Source: LMUY01 sp965276785
Lineage (GTDB): Bacteria; Pseudomonadota; Alphaproteobacteria; Acetobacterales; Acetobacteraceae
Reading direction: 5' to 3'
Assembly (NCBI GenBank): GCA_965276785.1
Contig: OZ255629.1
Coordinates: 4,030,001 to 4,094,000, forward strand
DNA length: 64,000 bases
Shown here piece after piece: positions 8,059-16,487 of this stretch; positions within the stretch are counted from its first letter, which is position 1, and each line of letters starts with the position of its first letter. A program made the position numbers and the translations under genes. Under the pieces are notes generated by a model. The model ran no database searches and was not told the DNA's origin. It worked only from the letters and a program-made list of their open reading frames with translations.

Positions 8059-9300
8059 TCAGGCCACTGCTTTCTTTTCGAAAGCCAGGAAGTTGCCGAA
8101 CAGTGGCTTGCCGCAAAGGGCACGGCCATAGTTCTCGGCGCAGGTCTCATAATTGAATTGGGCGTGCACGGTTGCGACGCGGACATCACGCGCGTAGCGC
8201 TGCATCGGATTGGATTCGAGAATCGTGGATGCACCGCTGCCACGGTGCAAAATCTCGATTGCTTCGGCGCAGCCGCGCACTGAGCACGCGACGTCAAACT
8301 TCAGCTTCGCCTGGAACAGATCGTCGCAGGGTTCGCCCATCAGCGCGCGTCTGTCGAGCTCCTCGCAATCCGCAGAAAGAAGCCGCTCTGCCGCATCGAT
8401 CCGCGACGCTGCCTCGGCCAGCTGAAAATGCGTCACGGAAGCGTCCGCCTGCACTCTGTAATCGGTGCCGACGATGCCGCGCTTGTCGAGGCGCTCCTTG
8501 TAGTAACGCAGCGCACCCTTGGCCATGCCGAGCGGCGCCGATCCTGAGAGGATCGTGGTATAGGCGACGAAGTGGTTGCGGTATAGCACGCCAATCGGGG
8601 GCACCGATGCCCAGTGTCCGTCGGACGCGTCCTTGATGCTGAGCGATCGGTGAGCGGGAACGAACATCTCGGTTGCAATCTGCACGGTGTTGCTGCCGGT
8701 CGCCTTCATGCCGGCAACAGCCCAGTCATCGAGCACTTCGAGATCGGCGGCTGGAACCAGCAGGAGCATGACGTTTGGCGCCCCATCCGTCCCCACGGAC
8801 ATCGCGCCCAAGATCGACCAGGCGGTGTGCCGGCAGCCGCTGCAGAACGGCCACTTGCCGCTCAGCATGTAGCCACCCTCAACACGCCGGGCTCGGCCTG
8901 GCCCGTGACCGGAGATCACGCCGGAGACGCGCGGACCGACCCACTCTGCCCCATACACCTCATCTCGCGCCTGCTCGGAAAACATCGCGATCCAGCGGAC
9001 GTGCGTCGTCGTGACCCAGCTCACCCAGCCGGTCGAGCCGGCGATCTCGCCAATGGCGGTGTAGACCCGGCGCTGATCGGCGGCAGGGAATGCCAGCCCG
9101 CCGTACTCCAAGGGAATGCTGATCCGGAACACGCCGATCTCATCGAGCTTGCTCACGGTCTGCTCGCTCAAGCGCCCCGCCTTCTCTTCGGCCAGACAGC
9201 CCGGTTGCAATTCCGGCAGCAGGCGCCCGATCCGCTCGACCATCGCATCGACGGATTGATCGTCCTCTTGCACGCGAGTGATTCGTGAAAGTGAGCCCAT
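8059..9300 (-). CDS. Acyl-CoA-dehydrogenase-fold flavin-dependent monooxygenase (group D), paralogue 1
   Basis: 413 residues from ATG 9300, chosen because AAGGAG lies 8 nt upstream. The HsaA/HpaB/IifC-type oxygenase pattern is clear: an N-terminal helical domain (LSEQTVSKLDEIGVFRI), the mid-domain signature LSGKWPFCSGCRHTAW, then GMKATGSNTV and FVPAHR, and the C-terminal helical flavin domain. These enzymes take reduced FMN or FAD from a separate reductase and hydroxylate an aromatic or heteroaromatic substrate. The reductase is encoded at 12934-13428. It is one of four such paralogues in the operon, and the next gene starts 64 nt downstream. Confidence 0.82.
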   Translation of the reverse strand: MGSLSRITRVQEDDQSVDAMVERIGRLLPELQPGCLAEEKAGRLSEQTVSKLDEIGVFRISIPLEYGGLAFPAADQRRVYTAIGEIAGSTGWVSWVTTTHVRWIAMFSEQARDEVYGAEWVGPRVSGVISGHGPGRARRVEGGYMLSGKWPFCSGCRHTAWSILGAMSVGTDGAPNVMLLLVPAADLEVLDDWAVAGMKATGSNTVQIATEMFVPAHRSLSIKDASDGHWASVPPIGVLYRNHFVAYTTILSGSAPLGMAKGALRYYKERLDKRGIVGTDYRVQADASVTHFQLAEAASRIDAAERLLSADCEELDRRALMGEPCDDLFQAKLKFDVACSVRGCAEAIEILHRGSGASTILESNPMQRYARDVRVATVHAQFNYETCAENYGRALCGKPLFGNFLAFEKKAVA

Positions 9301-9363
9301 AAGGTTTCTCCTTGTCATCTCGCTGGCGGCCTGAGTTCGGCGCCGGGCCATCGTTGGTGGGGG

Positions 9364-10308
9364 TCAGAGCGGCCGGGCGGCCAGCCGCGGAAACAAGATT
9401 TCAGCATTGCCTCGGCCAACCGCGGCATGCTCCGCCGCGTCCAGGCCGTCGTAGCCATCCAACTTGCCGGTGAAATAGCCGATCGTCTTGCTGGAGGCGT
9501 ACGGGCTGTCGGAACCGAACAGGACGTGACCGGGCCGAGCGAAGGCAGTGAGGCTCGGCAGGGCAGTCGGGCTGCCGGATAGCGCGGTATCGAAGTAGAA
9601 CGACGCAAGATCATCGAGCGTTTCCGCAGCATCGACTTTCGGATCGACGACGTTGGCCAGAAACGCCATGCGATGGGCGGCATACGGGAGGAATCCGCCA
9701 CCATGCGACAGGATGAACCGCAGACGTGGAAACCGGCGGGGCACGCCTCGCAACACCAGGTTTATGGCCGACCGGGTGGTGTCGAGCAGGAAGTCGGCCA
9801 GCGATGGGTGCAGACCTGGAACTGGGCGGCCTTCCAGTTGCGCAGGATGAATGAACACGATAGCCGAGCGCCGGTCGAGCTCCGCCATCACCGGGTCGAA
9901 CCGGGGGTCGCCCAGATAAGTGCCTTGAGTGTTGGCGAGCAGCACGACTCCGTCGGTGGACAGCTCGTCGTAGGCGTACGCGATTGCCTCGAGCGAGCCA
10001 TCAATGTCGGGCAGTGGAACCGATGCGAACATGCCGAACCGATCCGGACGGCGTTTCACCATCTCCGCTATTCGTTCGTTCACCTGTTTGGCAAGCGCGC
10101 GCGCCTCGATACCATCGCCAAGATGCGGCCCCGGTGTCGACAGCGACAGCATGCCCGTAGCGATCGCAAATTCATCCATCATCGCCAAGGCGCCTGCCTC
10201 GCTCCAGGGGAACGAAGCCCAACCGCCCATGCCATGACGTTCCAGTGCCTCCCCAAACTCGGGCGGGATAAGGTGCTGGTGGACATCGATCCGTGCTGTC
10301 GCGTTCAT
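9364..10308 (-). CDS. Amidohydrolase-2 family protein (putative decarboxylase)
   Basis: 314 residues. HxH is in RIDVHQHLIPPEF at residues 8-10, a central IVFIHPAQ and ILSHGGGFLPY carry further metal-ligand histidines, and VLFGSDSPYAS gives the catalytic Asp. This pattern fits the ACMSD/5-carboxyvanillate/resorcylate decarboxylase group acting on a ring carboxylate. A strong GGAGG precedes ATG 10308. It is embedded between flavin monooxygenase genes on the same strand with short gaps, so it should act in the same pathway, for example decarboxylating a hydroxylated intermediate. The substrate is unknown. Confidence 0.8.
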   Translation of the reverse strand: MNATARIDVHQHLIPPEFGEALERHGMGGWASFPWSEAGALAMMDEFAIATGMLSLSTPGPHLGDGIEARALAKQVNERIAEMVKRRPDRFGMFASVPLPDIDGSLEAIAYAYDELSTDGVVLLANTQGTYLGDPRFDPVMAELDRRSAIVFIHPAQLEGRPVPGLHPSLADFLLDTTRSAINLVLRGVPRRFPRLRFILSHGGGFLPYAAHRMAFLANVVDPKVDAAETLDDLASFYFDTALSGSPTALPSLTAFARPGHVLFGSDSPYASSKTIGYFTGKLDGYDGLDAAEHAAVGRGNAEILFPRLAARPL

Positions 10309-10422
10309 AGAAGGCCCTCCTTCGTGCCATGTCGCTTAGCGCGACGCGCACCATGCATCGCTCACAACGCTGCGCCGGCAAACACTCGCCATCTCGGGCG
10401 GCTGATTTGCCAGCACTCCCGC

Positions 10423-11610
10423 CTAGAACATCATCTGCTGCGGATCCCGCTCCAGTCCGAACTGCATCCGTCCCCAGGCCGCCATGCTCGTCTCCGGATT
10501 GAGGCTCACGTGGCTGGATGCGAAGTGCACGTCCCGCCAAGCGCGCTGGATGCTGCTGGTCGAAGCGAACCCAGCGGCGCCGGAAATCTTCATCACCGTA
10601 TCGATTGCCTCGACGATCAGTTCCGACGCGCGCGCCTGATCTCGGTAGCAGCGTGCGCGTAACTCCTCCGAGACGGGCTCGCGCATCTCGCCTACTTCGG
10701 CCGATCGCAGCATGAGCATTTCGGCCGCGTCCAGGCTTGCCGCGGCGCGGGCCACATTCACCTGCTGGCTGGTGTATTTGGCCACTGGCGCACCGAACAA
10801 GCTGACCCGCTCGGCCGTCCAGCGCCGATAGTCCTCCAAGGCTCCACGCGCCGAACCCAGCATTGGCGAAAGGAAGGTCAGTGTGGCATAAGTAATCCAG
10901 GGCGCGTTGAACAGCGACGTCTTGTGCAGCGCCGCACCGGGTGTGCTCTGGTCCCGCATGTCGGTGACCTTCAGCGTGTGCTCGTAGGGAACGAATACGT
11001 CCCTCACAATCACCGTGTTGCTGCCAGTCCCGCGCATACCCACCGTGTGCCAGGTGTCGCGGATTTCGAAGGCATGTTCCGGCACGAGAAACAGGGTCCA
11101 GTCCGGTGGCCCCTCCGGCCTTGGCACCATGCCGCCGACCATCACCCGGGAGCAATGATTGATCCCGCTCAAATACGGGATTTCGCAGGAGATGCGATAG
11201 CCGCCCTCGGCGAACTCGACTTTGGAGGTCGGCGTAAAGGTGCAAGCCATGGCCACGTCCGGCCCGCTATGCCAAACCTCCGCCTGAGCCGGTTCAGGAA
11301 ACTGCGCCAGGTAGTGCGGGTGGTGCATGATCATGCAGGCGCACCACGCATGCGCGGCGTCTGCCTTGGCGACCTCCACCGAGATTTCCACCCAAGCCCG
11401 CAGCCCCATCTCCCAGCCGCCGAACTGTTTAGGCATCAGCACCCGTGCTAGGCCGAGGTCGAGGAAGTCCTGCGCCGATTCCCGCGGAATCGAGCGGTTT
11501 TCCTCTCCCTGCCCCGCACGTTCGCGAATAACCGGCAACAGGCTGCGAACCCGCTGCATCAGTTCGTCGAGGCTCGGCGGCTTCTCCAGCAACATGACAC
11601 TGTCAAGCAT
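10423..11610 (-). CDS. Acyl-CoA-dehydrogenase-fold flavin monooxygenase, paralogue 2
   Basis: 395 residues with GGAG close before ATG 11610. GMRGTGSNTVIVRDVFVPYEH and an N-terminal RESAQDFLDLGLARVLMPKQFGG region place it in the same oxygenase family as its neighbours. The mid-domain signature is altered to ISCEIPYLSGINHCSRVM, lacking the SGxW of the others, which suggests a different substrate pocket. It ends in a helical C-terminal domain with ISGAAGFASTSSIQRAWRD, the usual 'GA..' segment near the flavin. It should use reduced flavin delivered by the operon's reductase. The exact reaction cannot be deduced. Confidence 0.8.
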   Translation of the reverse strand: MLDSVMLLEKPPSLDELMQRVRSLLPVIRERAGQGEENRSIPRESAQDFLDLGLARVLMPKQFGGWEMGLRAWVEISVEVAKADAAHAWCACMIMHHPHYLAQFPEPAQAEVWHSGPDVAMACTFTPTSKVEFAEGGYRISCEIPYLSGINHCSRVMVGGMVPRPEGPPDWTLFLVPEHAFEIRDTWHTVGMRGTGSNTVIVRDVFVPYEHTLKVTDMRDQSTPGAALHKTSLFNAPWITYATLTFLSPMLGSARGALEDYRRWTAERVSLFGAPVAKYTSQQVNVARAAASLDAAEMLMLRSAEVGEMREPVSEELRARCYRDQARASELIVEAIDTVMKISGAAGFASTSSIQRAWRDVHFASSHVSLNPETSMAAWGRMQFGLERDPQQMMF

Positions 11611-11647
11611 CGCTGTCTCCTTTCGATACAGGCATGAGTATGATGGC

Positions 11648-12847
11648 CTAGTGGAAGCTACTGCCTTGGAACCCCATCGCGACCCGGCCGCGGCTGGTAT
11701 AGGCGTCGGCGCGGTCCACGCCGATATGCACTCCGGTCGAGTGGATATCGCGGAACACCTGCTGCATCGGGTGCGTCTCGAACAGCGCCATCGCGCCCGA
11801 ACTGGTGAACAGTGCGTCGCTCAACTCAATTGACGAGCGGCCGATATAGCCACGCCAGGAGAACCACTGGGCGCGAAGCTCGTCCGAGATCACCCAGTCC
11901 TCGCCGCGGATGGCGCGGTCCCAGCCCTCTTGCGCGTATTTCTGCGCCAGTGCCCAGGTTGCGTCCCATTGCGTCGCCGCCTCGGCTAGGATGAGTTGCG
12001 GCGCCGGAGCCTCCTTGGCTGGGGCATTGCGCTCGTAGGGGCGTACCCGAGCCTTGGTCCACGTGGTGTATTCGTCCACCATGCGCTGCGCTAGCCCGAC
12101 CGATGGTGTTAGGATGGCAAGCCCCTGCATTGTCATCAGCGGAAGGCGCCAAAGCGGCCCGTCCTCGGTGACACGGCTCCGGTTCGGCCCGGCAACCCGC
12201 CCAAGCGCGAAGGCACGGTGGTCCGGCACGAATGCCTTTTGGATCGACACGGCGCGGCTTGCCGTTCCGCGCAGCCCCATCGTGTTCCAATCGTCATGGA
12301 TCACGCACTCAGACTTCGGCACAAAGAACATGATATGCTCGGGGTGCTCGCCATCCGGCGCCACTGCGATCCCGCCCACCGCAATCCAGGACGACCATTC
12401 GATGCCGCTGCAGAAGCGCCAATTGCCGCTGACCACATAGCCACCGCCGACCCGGTCGACCTGGCCCATCACCGCGAATGAGTCGCAGATCATGGCGTCC
12501 CGATCGGTACCCCAAACCTCGTTTTGCAGCTCCTCAGAGGCGAAGCTCATATACCAGTCGTGAAAGCCAAGCACGCTGAACAGCCAACCCAGGGCGCCCG
12601 AGCCGCGCCCGATCTCGCGGCCGACATCGAGGAACGTCATAGGATCAGCCTCAGCGCCGCCCCAGCGCTTGTGGCGGCAAAGCCGCATCAGCTTGCTGTC
12701 CCGCAAAGCGTCGATAACCTCGTCCGGCATGCGGCGGTCCCGTTCCGCCTCGGCGCGGCGGCTCCAGGCGAGTTCGCCCACAACGCGGGCTTTCGCCAGC
12801 AGGTCTTCGCGGGATAGCTCTAGACTGACCGGACTAATGCTGTTCAT
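11648..12847 (-). CDS. Acyl-CoA-dehydrogenase-fold flavin monooxygenase, paralogue 3
   Basis: 399 residues from ATG 12847 (GTGGAG 8 nt upstream); an in-frame upstream Met at 12943 would overlap the flavin reductase gene and is rejected. It carries SGNWRFCSGIEWSSWIAVGG and GLRGTASRAVSIQKAFVPDHR; Ala replaces Gly in the usual GTGS. A C-terminal TSSGAMALFETHPMQQVFRD completes the family pattern. It is predicted to be a reduced-flavin-dependent hydroxylase. It lies 38 nt before paralogue 2 and 87 nt after the reductase gene, consistent with one transcript. Confidence 0.82.
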   Translation of the reverse strand: MNSISPVSLELSREDLLAKARVVGELAWSRRAEAERDRRMPDEVIDALRDSKLMRLCRHKRWGGAEADPMTFLDVGREIGRGSGALGWLFSVLGFHDWYMSFASEELQNEVWGTDRDAMICDSFAVMGQVDRVGGGYVVSGNWRFCSGIEWSSWIAVGGIAVAPDGEHPEHIMFFVPKSECVIHDDWNTMGLRGTASRAVSIQKAFVPDHRAFALGRVAGPNRSRVTEDGPLWRLPLMTMQGLAILTPSVGLAQRMVDEYTTWTKARVRPYERNAPAKEAPAPQLILAEAATQWDATWALAQKYAQEGWDRAIRGEDWVISDELRAQWFSWRGYIGRSSIELSDALFTSSGAMALFETHPMQQVFRDIHSTGVHIGVDRADAYTSRGRVAMGFQGSSFH

Positions 12848-12933
12848 CGGCTTTACTCCACTTTGCTTGAGAAACTCTTGGTCGATCGAGCGGCAAGCCG
12901 ACAGCCTCGTTGTTGAGGTCTTCTGCCCGGCGT

Positions 12934-13428
12934 TCACGCCCAACCCGGTGCGCGGTAATCTTCCACGGGAAGCGTGCGGTGGTAGGCGCGCTGGAAAAAG
13001 ATCAGCGGCCGGGTGGCGCGTGCAACTGTCAAGTCCTGGGGTGACGCCAGAACGATGGTGTGATCACCCGCCTCGACTTCGCGTTCGAACGTGCAGACGG
13101 CCCACGCGAGACAGCCGCTGATCACCTGCTCCTCGCCGTCGTCGAAGGCGACGTTGCGGAACTTGCCCGGCGACCATCCGGCAAGCCTCTGGCTCAAAGC
13201 CCTCTGATCGCTCGCAAGAATGTTTGCCGTAAACCGCCCCTCGGCGCGGACGGCCGACCACGACCGAGAGGCCTTGGTCACCATGAAACTGACCAGCGGC
13301 GGGTCCAGCGATACCGACGAAAAGGTGCCGACGATAAGCCCGACCGGCCCGGCCGACCCCCGTGCGACAATCGCCGTAACGCCTGTGGGCAGTTGGCCGA
13401 AGAACTCACGATAACTTTGCGCATCCAT
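12934..13428 (-). CDS. Flavin reductase (HpaC/HsaB-like small component)
   Basis: 164 residues. The flavin-reductase domain is seen from PTGVTAIVA through VGTFSSVSLDPPLVSFMV to EAGDHTIVLA, the conserved GDH near the NAD(P)H/flavin site. It reduces free FMN or FAD with NAD(P)H and passes it to the oxygenases encoded on both sides. GGGAGG lies 8-9 nt before ATG 13428; a TTG at 13434 would overlap the stop of the preceding oxygenase but leaves too short a spacer. It is the only obvious reductase in the operon, so it probably serves all four oxygenases. Confidence 0.88.
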   Translation of the reverse strand: MDAQSYREFFGQLPTGVTAIVARGSAGPVGLIVGTFSSVSLDPPLVSFMVTKASRSWSAVRAEGRFTANILASDQRALSQRLAGWSPGKFRNVAFDDGEEQVISGCLAWAVCTFEREVEAGDHTIVLASPQDLTVARATRPLIFFQRAYHRTLPVEDYRAPGWA

Positions 13429-13430
13429 GG

Positions 13431-14618
13431 TCAATGCCCTCCCGACCGCGGCGTTTGAACGCGGTCGGCAAGTTCGATCGGACCGCTGGTTTCAATCACG
13501 TGTTGCGCATAGGCGGCAAAGGCCGCGTCATCGACCACCGTATGCGTCGCGGCGACGCTCATGTCGCGCAGCAGCTTTTCGAAGATATTGGGGCGGCGCA
13601 GACCGGCGGACCCGGAACGATGGAACGCCATCTGGACGCACTCAAGAGCCACCTGCGTTGCGTGCACGGCCAAAGCGCGCGGACGATAGCGGTCATCTTG
13701 CGACCAAGACTGGAGTTCGCCTACGGCCTCCGCATCCACGCGGTCATAGAGCGCATAGGCTAATGCCTCGATTGCCTGGAGTGCTACGACAAGTTGGCCA
13801 AAGCGACCCTGCACCACTTCGCGGTCCGCGATCTGACGGCCGCTGGGTGGCGTCGCCAGCACGAGCCGGAGCTCGCGTAATGCCCTGCGCCCCATTCCGA
13901 TGGCAAAAGCGAGGTGCTCGTAGCTCTCGACTTGATCGAGACTCATCAAGTCATATCGGCGAACGCCTCGGAGTTGACCATATGGGTTGTCGTCGCGGCC
14001 GGCGAGTTCGCTCGGCAGGAAGTATTCTTTCAGCGTGAAGTCGTTCGACCCGGTTCCGGCCAACCCGACCACGTTCCAGGAGTCGACCAACGTGACGTCG
14101 GCCGCGGGGATCGCCACTGGCAGCACGCGGGAGGGGTCCCGTTCAACCAGCGCGGTTGCGTGAATCCATTTCGCGCTGTGAACGCCGCTGGCGAGCCGCC
14201 AAGTCCCGCTCAGCGCGAAGCCTCCCTCGACCGGTGTGGCGATGCCGCCGGGGCCGGCCACAATCGAACATGCTGGCACGCCCTGTGCAAACACCCGCTC
14301 AATGGCTGCGGACGGCATCGTCGAGCCGAGGATGGCAACTGCGTTGTTGGCGACCATCGTGCACCACGCGCTGGAGGCATCTTCGGCAGCGATTGCAGCC
14401 AAGGCCTGGATTTGCGCGACAATAGGGAGTTCCAACCCGCCCAACTCGCGGCAGAGCCGCATGCGCCACAATCCCCGCGAGCGGAGGGCGTCAACGGACG
14501 CATCCACCAACCTGCCCTGCGCGTCGGACGCTGCAGCGCCGGCCCGCAACGTTTCGGCGATCGCAGCGATGTCGGCCAGCATATCCTGGCTGTGCGCAGT
14601 GGAAGCGTGCGCGTTCAT
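13431..14618 (-). CDS. Acyl-CoA-dehydrogenase-fold flavin monooxygenase, paralogue 4 (first gene of operon)
   Basis: 395 residues from ATG 14618; an alternative start at 14651 adds 11 residues, and neither has a clear Shine-Dalgarno. It carries LSGTWRLASGVHSAKWIHA and GLAGTGSNDFTLKEYFLP, the two family signatures, plus HRSGSAGLRRPNIFEKLLRD in the C-terminal domain. It is immediately followed by the flavin reductase gene, the usual pairing for two-component monooxygenases. As the first gene of the operon it lies downstream of an operator-like palindrome at 14754-14769. Confidence 0.83.
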   Translation of the reverse strand: MNAHASTAHSQDMLADIAAIAETLRAGAAASDAQGRLVDASVDALRSRGLWRMRLCRELGGLELPIVAQIQALAAIAAEDASSAWCTMVANNAVAILGSTMPSAAIERVFAQGVPACSIVAGPGGIATPVEGGFALSGTWRLASGVHSAKWIHATALVERDPSRVLPVAIPAADVTLVDSWNVVGLAGTGSNDFTLKEYFLPSELAGRDDNPYGQLRGVRRYDLMSLDQVESYEHLAFAIGMGRRALRELRLVLATPPSGRQIADREVVQGRFGQLVVALQAIEALAYALYDRVDAEAVGELQSWSQDDRYRPRALAVHATQVALECVQMAFHRSGSAGLRRPNIFEKLLRDMSVAATHTVVDDAAFAAYAQHVIETSGPIELADRVQTPRSGGH

Positions 14619-14651
14619 CGGCTTAGGTCGCGGCGCGCGAGTGCGCTGCAC

Positions 14652-14959
14652 AAATCGGCGCCCGCGAACCTGGTGACCCTAACTGTGAAGATGGTATCAT
14701 CTCGCTTCCGTTTCCCTGTTGTCGACTTTTGAGCTTCGCAGCAGTCGCTTAACCATACGGCACGGTATGATTATTGGGCACAAAGCGGCGAGTCAAGGGG
14801 AATCGGATTCGCTTGCCGAGGGGCGGGCTTTGAAGCACGGGTCCAAAGGAGAGCTTGGTCGGCTTCTGACTACCCGTCGGTGAGTGGCCGTAGCGCGGCT
14901 GTCTAACAAGCCGCCAACCGCAAAGCTTGCGATGGCCGAAATTCGCTCAGAGGGACAGC
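14652..14959. other. Control region upstream of the monooxygenase operon
   Basis: 308 nt without a convincing gene, between the first monooxygenase gene and the 3' end of the tetR-like gene on the same strand. It contains the palindrome at 14754-14769 and an adjoining TTAACCAT (14749-14756). The stretch beyond 14800 shows nothing recognisable. Confidence 0.6.
14754..14769 (+). promoter_or_regulatory. Operator-like palindrome CATAC-N6-GTATG
   Basis: CATACGGCACGGTATG has perfect 5-bp arms and the ATACCG/CGGTAT look of TetR-family operators. It lies 100-150 nt before the monooxygenase operon and downstream of the tetR-like gene. The 3725-3740 site is the closest relative in the window. Confidence 0.5.
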
Positions 14960-15610
14960 TCAGTTGGCTATTGCCGCTCGCGTATCTACGCGTTTTTTGT
15001 CTGGCGCGGCCGTGATCACAATTCCGTAAGCGCGAACGAACGTATCAACGGCCCTGGCCACCGCCTCACGCCGTTTTACCAGGAAGCCCGCGCCGTAGAG
15101 CGCCTCCTCAAGGAAGCCCGCCTCGATCAGGCCCTTGAAGTGCAGCGACACCGTCAGCGTCGGCGCCGCCCGCAAGCGGCCCCGCTCCATCTGTATGGTG
15201 AAAAACTGGGTAAATGCCGCGATCGCGCGGCCAGGCCCCTGCCCGAACAAATGCGCCCCGAGCGGCGAACTAGCACCTTCGGCGACGGCGGTGCGGGTAA
15301 TTGCCAGCACCTCGTCCCCAAGGATGAAGCCGAGATAAGCGTTTCCAAAACGTTTGAGAACGTCTGCTAGGTCGTCTGTGTCTGGATCGAGCAGGTTCAT
15401 AATCTGATCGCCGGGTCCTTCGACAGCCGCTCTCATAGCAGCTTCGAACAGCTCCTCTTTAGACTGAAAGTACCCGTAAAGCGTGCCCTTGGAACCGCCG
15501 AGGCGGCGCGAGATCATCGCCATCGTCGCCCGCTCGAAGCCCACCTCCCGGAACACCTCCACCGCAACCTCGACGATCGCCTGCCTGCGATCCTCCGTTT
15601 TGACCCGCAC
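14960..15610 (-). CDS. TetR/AcrR-family transcriptional regulator
   Basis: 216 residues. The N-terminal helix-turn-helix is typical: IVEVAVEVFREVGFERATM, SRRLGGSKGTLYGYFQSKEELFEAAM. The C-terminal ligand domain is all-helical and AefR-like (GNAYLGFILGDEVLAITRTAVAE). It probably represses the downstream operon until an aromatic ligand binds. It points the same way as the monooxygenase operon but is separated by about 300 nt, so separate promoters are likely. A 7-bp inverted repeat upstream (15662-15683) may allow autoregulation. Confidence 0.88.
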   Translation of the reverse strand: MRVKTEDRRQAIVEVAVEVFREVGFERATMAMISRRLGGSKGTLYGYFQSKEELFEAAMRAAVEGPGDQIMNLLDPDTDDLADVLKRFGNAYLGFILGDEVLAITRTAVAEGASSPLGAHLFGQGPGRAIAAFTQFFTIQMERGRLRAAPTLTVSLHFKGLIEAGFLEEALYGAGFLVKRREAVARAVDTFVRAYGIVITAAPDKKRVDTRAAIAN

Positions 15611-15661
15611 CGTCCTGTCCTTTGATTTGCCTGGGGGCTGTACGATTTCAGCTTGCCCGAG

Positions 15662-15683
15662 GCAACCGCAACGGCCCGGTTGC
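15662..15683. promoter_or_regulatory. Inverted repeat GCAACCG-N8-CGGTTGC upstream of tetR-like gene
   Basis: Perfect 7-bp arms about 52 nt before the regulator's start. It could be its own operator, or an mRNA hairpin ending the transcript of the 15832-16293 gene. It is unlike the CATACG-type sites. Confidence 0.3.
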
Positions 15684-15831
15684 TAGCAGATCGAACGGTG
15701 GCACGAGAGGGCGGTCGAGCCCGGCCGCCGAGCAGCCGGGGAGGTCTCGTAGGTGGACCGCACAGCGCTGAAGCCGACTTTGGAACGTAACCAGCGACAC
15801 GTTCGAGCAACGCTTGCTTTGCAGCCGCCGG

Positions 15832-16293
15832 TCAGGGCCGGAACACCGCGAGCAGGAGCATGGTCACAATCATCAGGAGATTGGCCGCGCCGAAGCGGTC
15901 TTCCAGCGTTTTGCGCCTTTTATAACCCTCCACCAGGCGACCCTCTGCGGTGCTTTGCTCGGCGAGTTTCGACACCTCGGCGACCAATGGCCGGATAAAA
16001 ACGACCGTGTTGATAAAGATTAGGCCAGCCACAGTCAGTCGAACGAGGCTCCACGCGTCAGCAAACGGATGTCGCCCCGAAAAGCCTGGCGACAGGATGG
16101 CTGCGGCGAGAAGCATGCAAACACCAGGAATCGTCAGCGCTCGAGAGCTAGCGGCTGCAAAAATTCGTTGGTGATGGATCAGCACTATGTTCGAGTTCGA
16201 GCCAACAGCCCGGTTCATAACGATAAACGTCGCAATGCTGCCGAGGGACAACGCCATACCCAGCAGGAAGAGGAATGCGTCGATCTCGGTCAT
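15832..16293 (-). CDS. Small four-helix integral membrane protein, function unknown
   Basis: 153 residues with four hydrophobic segments: FLFLLGMALSLGSIATFIVM, LTIPGVCMLLAAAIL, a third near WSLVRLTVAGLIFINTVVFI, and LLMIVTMLLLAVFRP at the C-terminus. Between the third and fourth is a charged loop with ARG/LYS-rich GYKRRKTLEDRFG. The layout resembles DUF2269-like inner-membrane proteins, but the match is only by topology. It lies between the tetR-like gene and a divergent SDR operon and may share the promoter region at 16294-16487. Confidence 0.65.
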   Translation of the reverse strand: MTEIDAFLFLLGMALSLGSIATFIVMNRAVGSNSNIVLIHHQRIFAAASSRALTIPGVCMLLAAAILSPGFSGRHPFADAWSLVRLTVAGLIFINTVVFIRPLVAEVSKLAEQSTAEGRLVEGYKRRKTLEDRFGAANLLMIVTMLLLAVFRP

Positions 16294-16331
16294 GCTAGTT
16301 CGCCCACTCTACACTTTAAGGTTACCCTCAC

Positions 16332-16346
16332 GTTCGCAAGACGAAC
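16332..16346. promoter_or_regulatory. Inverted repeat GTTCG-N5-CGAAC in divergent promoter region
   Basis: GTTCGCAAGACGAAC is a perfect 5-5-5 dyad between the membrane-protein gene (minus) and the SDR operon (plus), a natural place for a shared operator. The binding protein is unknown. Confidence 0.3.
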
Positions 16347-16487
16347 ACGCTGCGATCCTGCTCGCTGCAGCCTGGCTCGGCGTTGCAACGCTCGACATTC
16401 ATAAGCCCGGCTTACAAACTCAATAAGCTTCGCATCCATTCCCGTTGGCCCCCGAGCGACCGAGCTAGGCTCAATGAGGAGCACACC

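Noticed and set aside
12848..12943. Longer start for flavin monooxygenase paralogue 3
   Set aside because: It would overlap the reductase gene, and the Met at 12847 has a good ribosome site and begins the conserved region.
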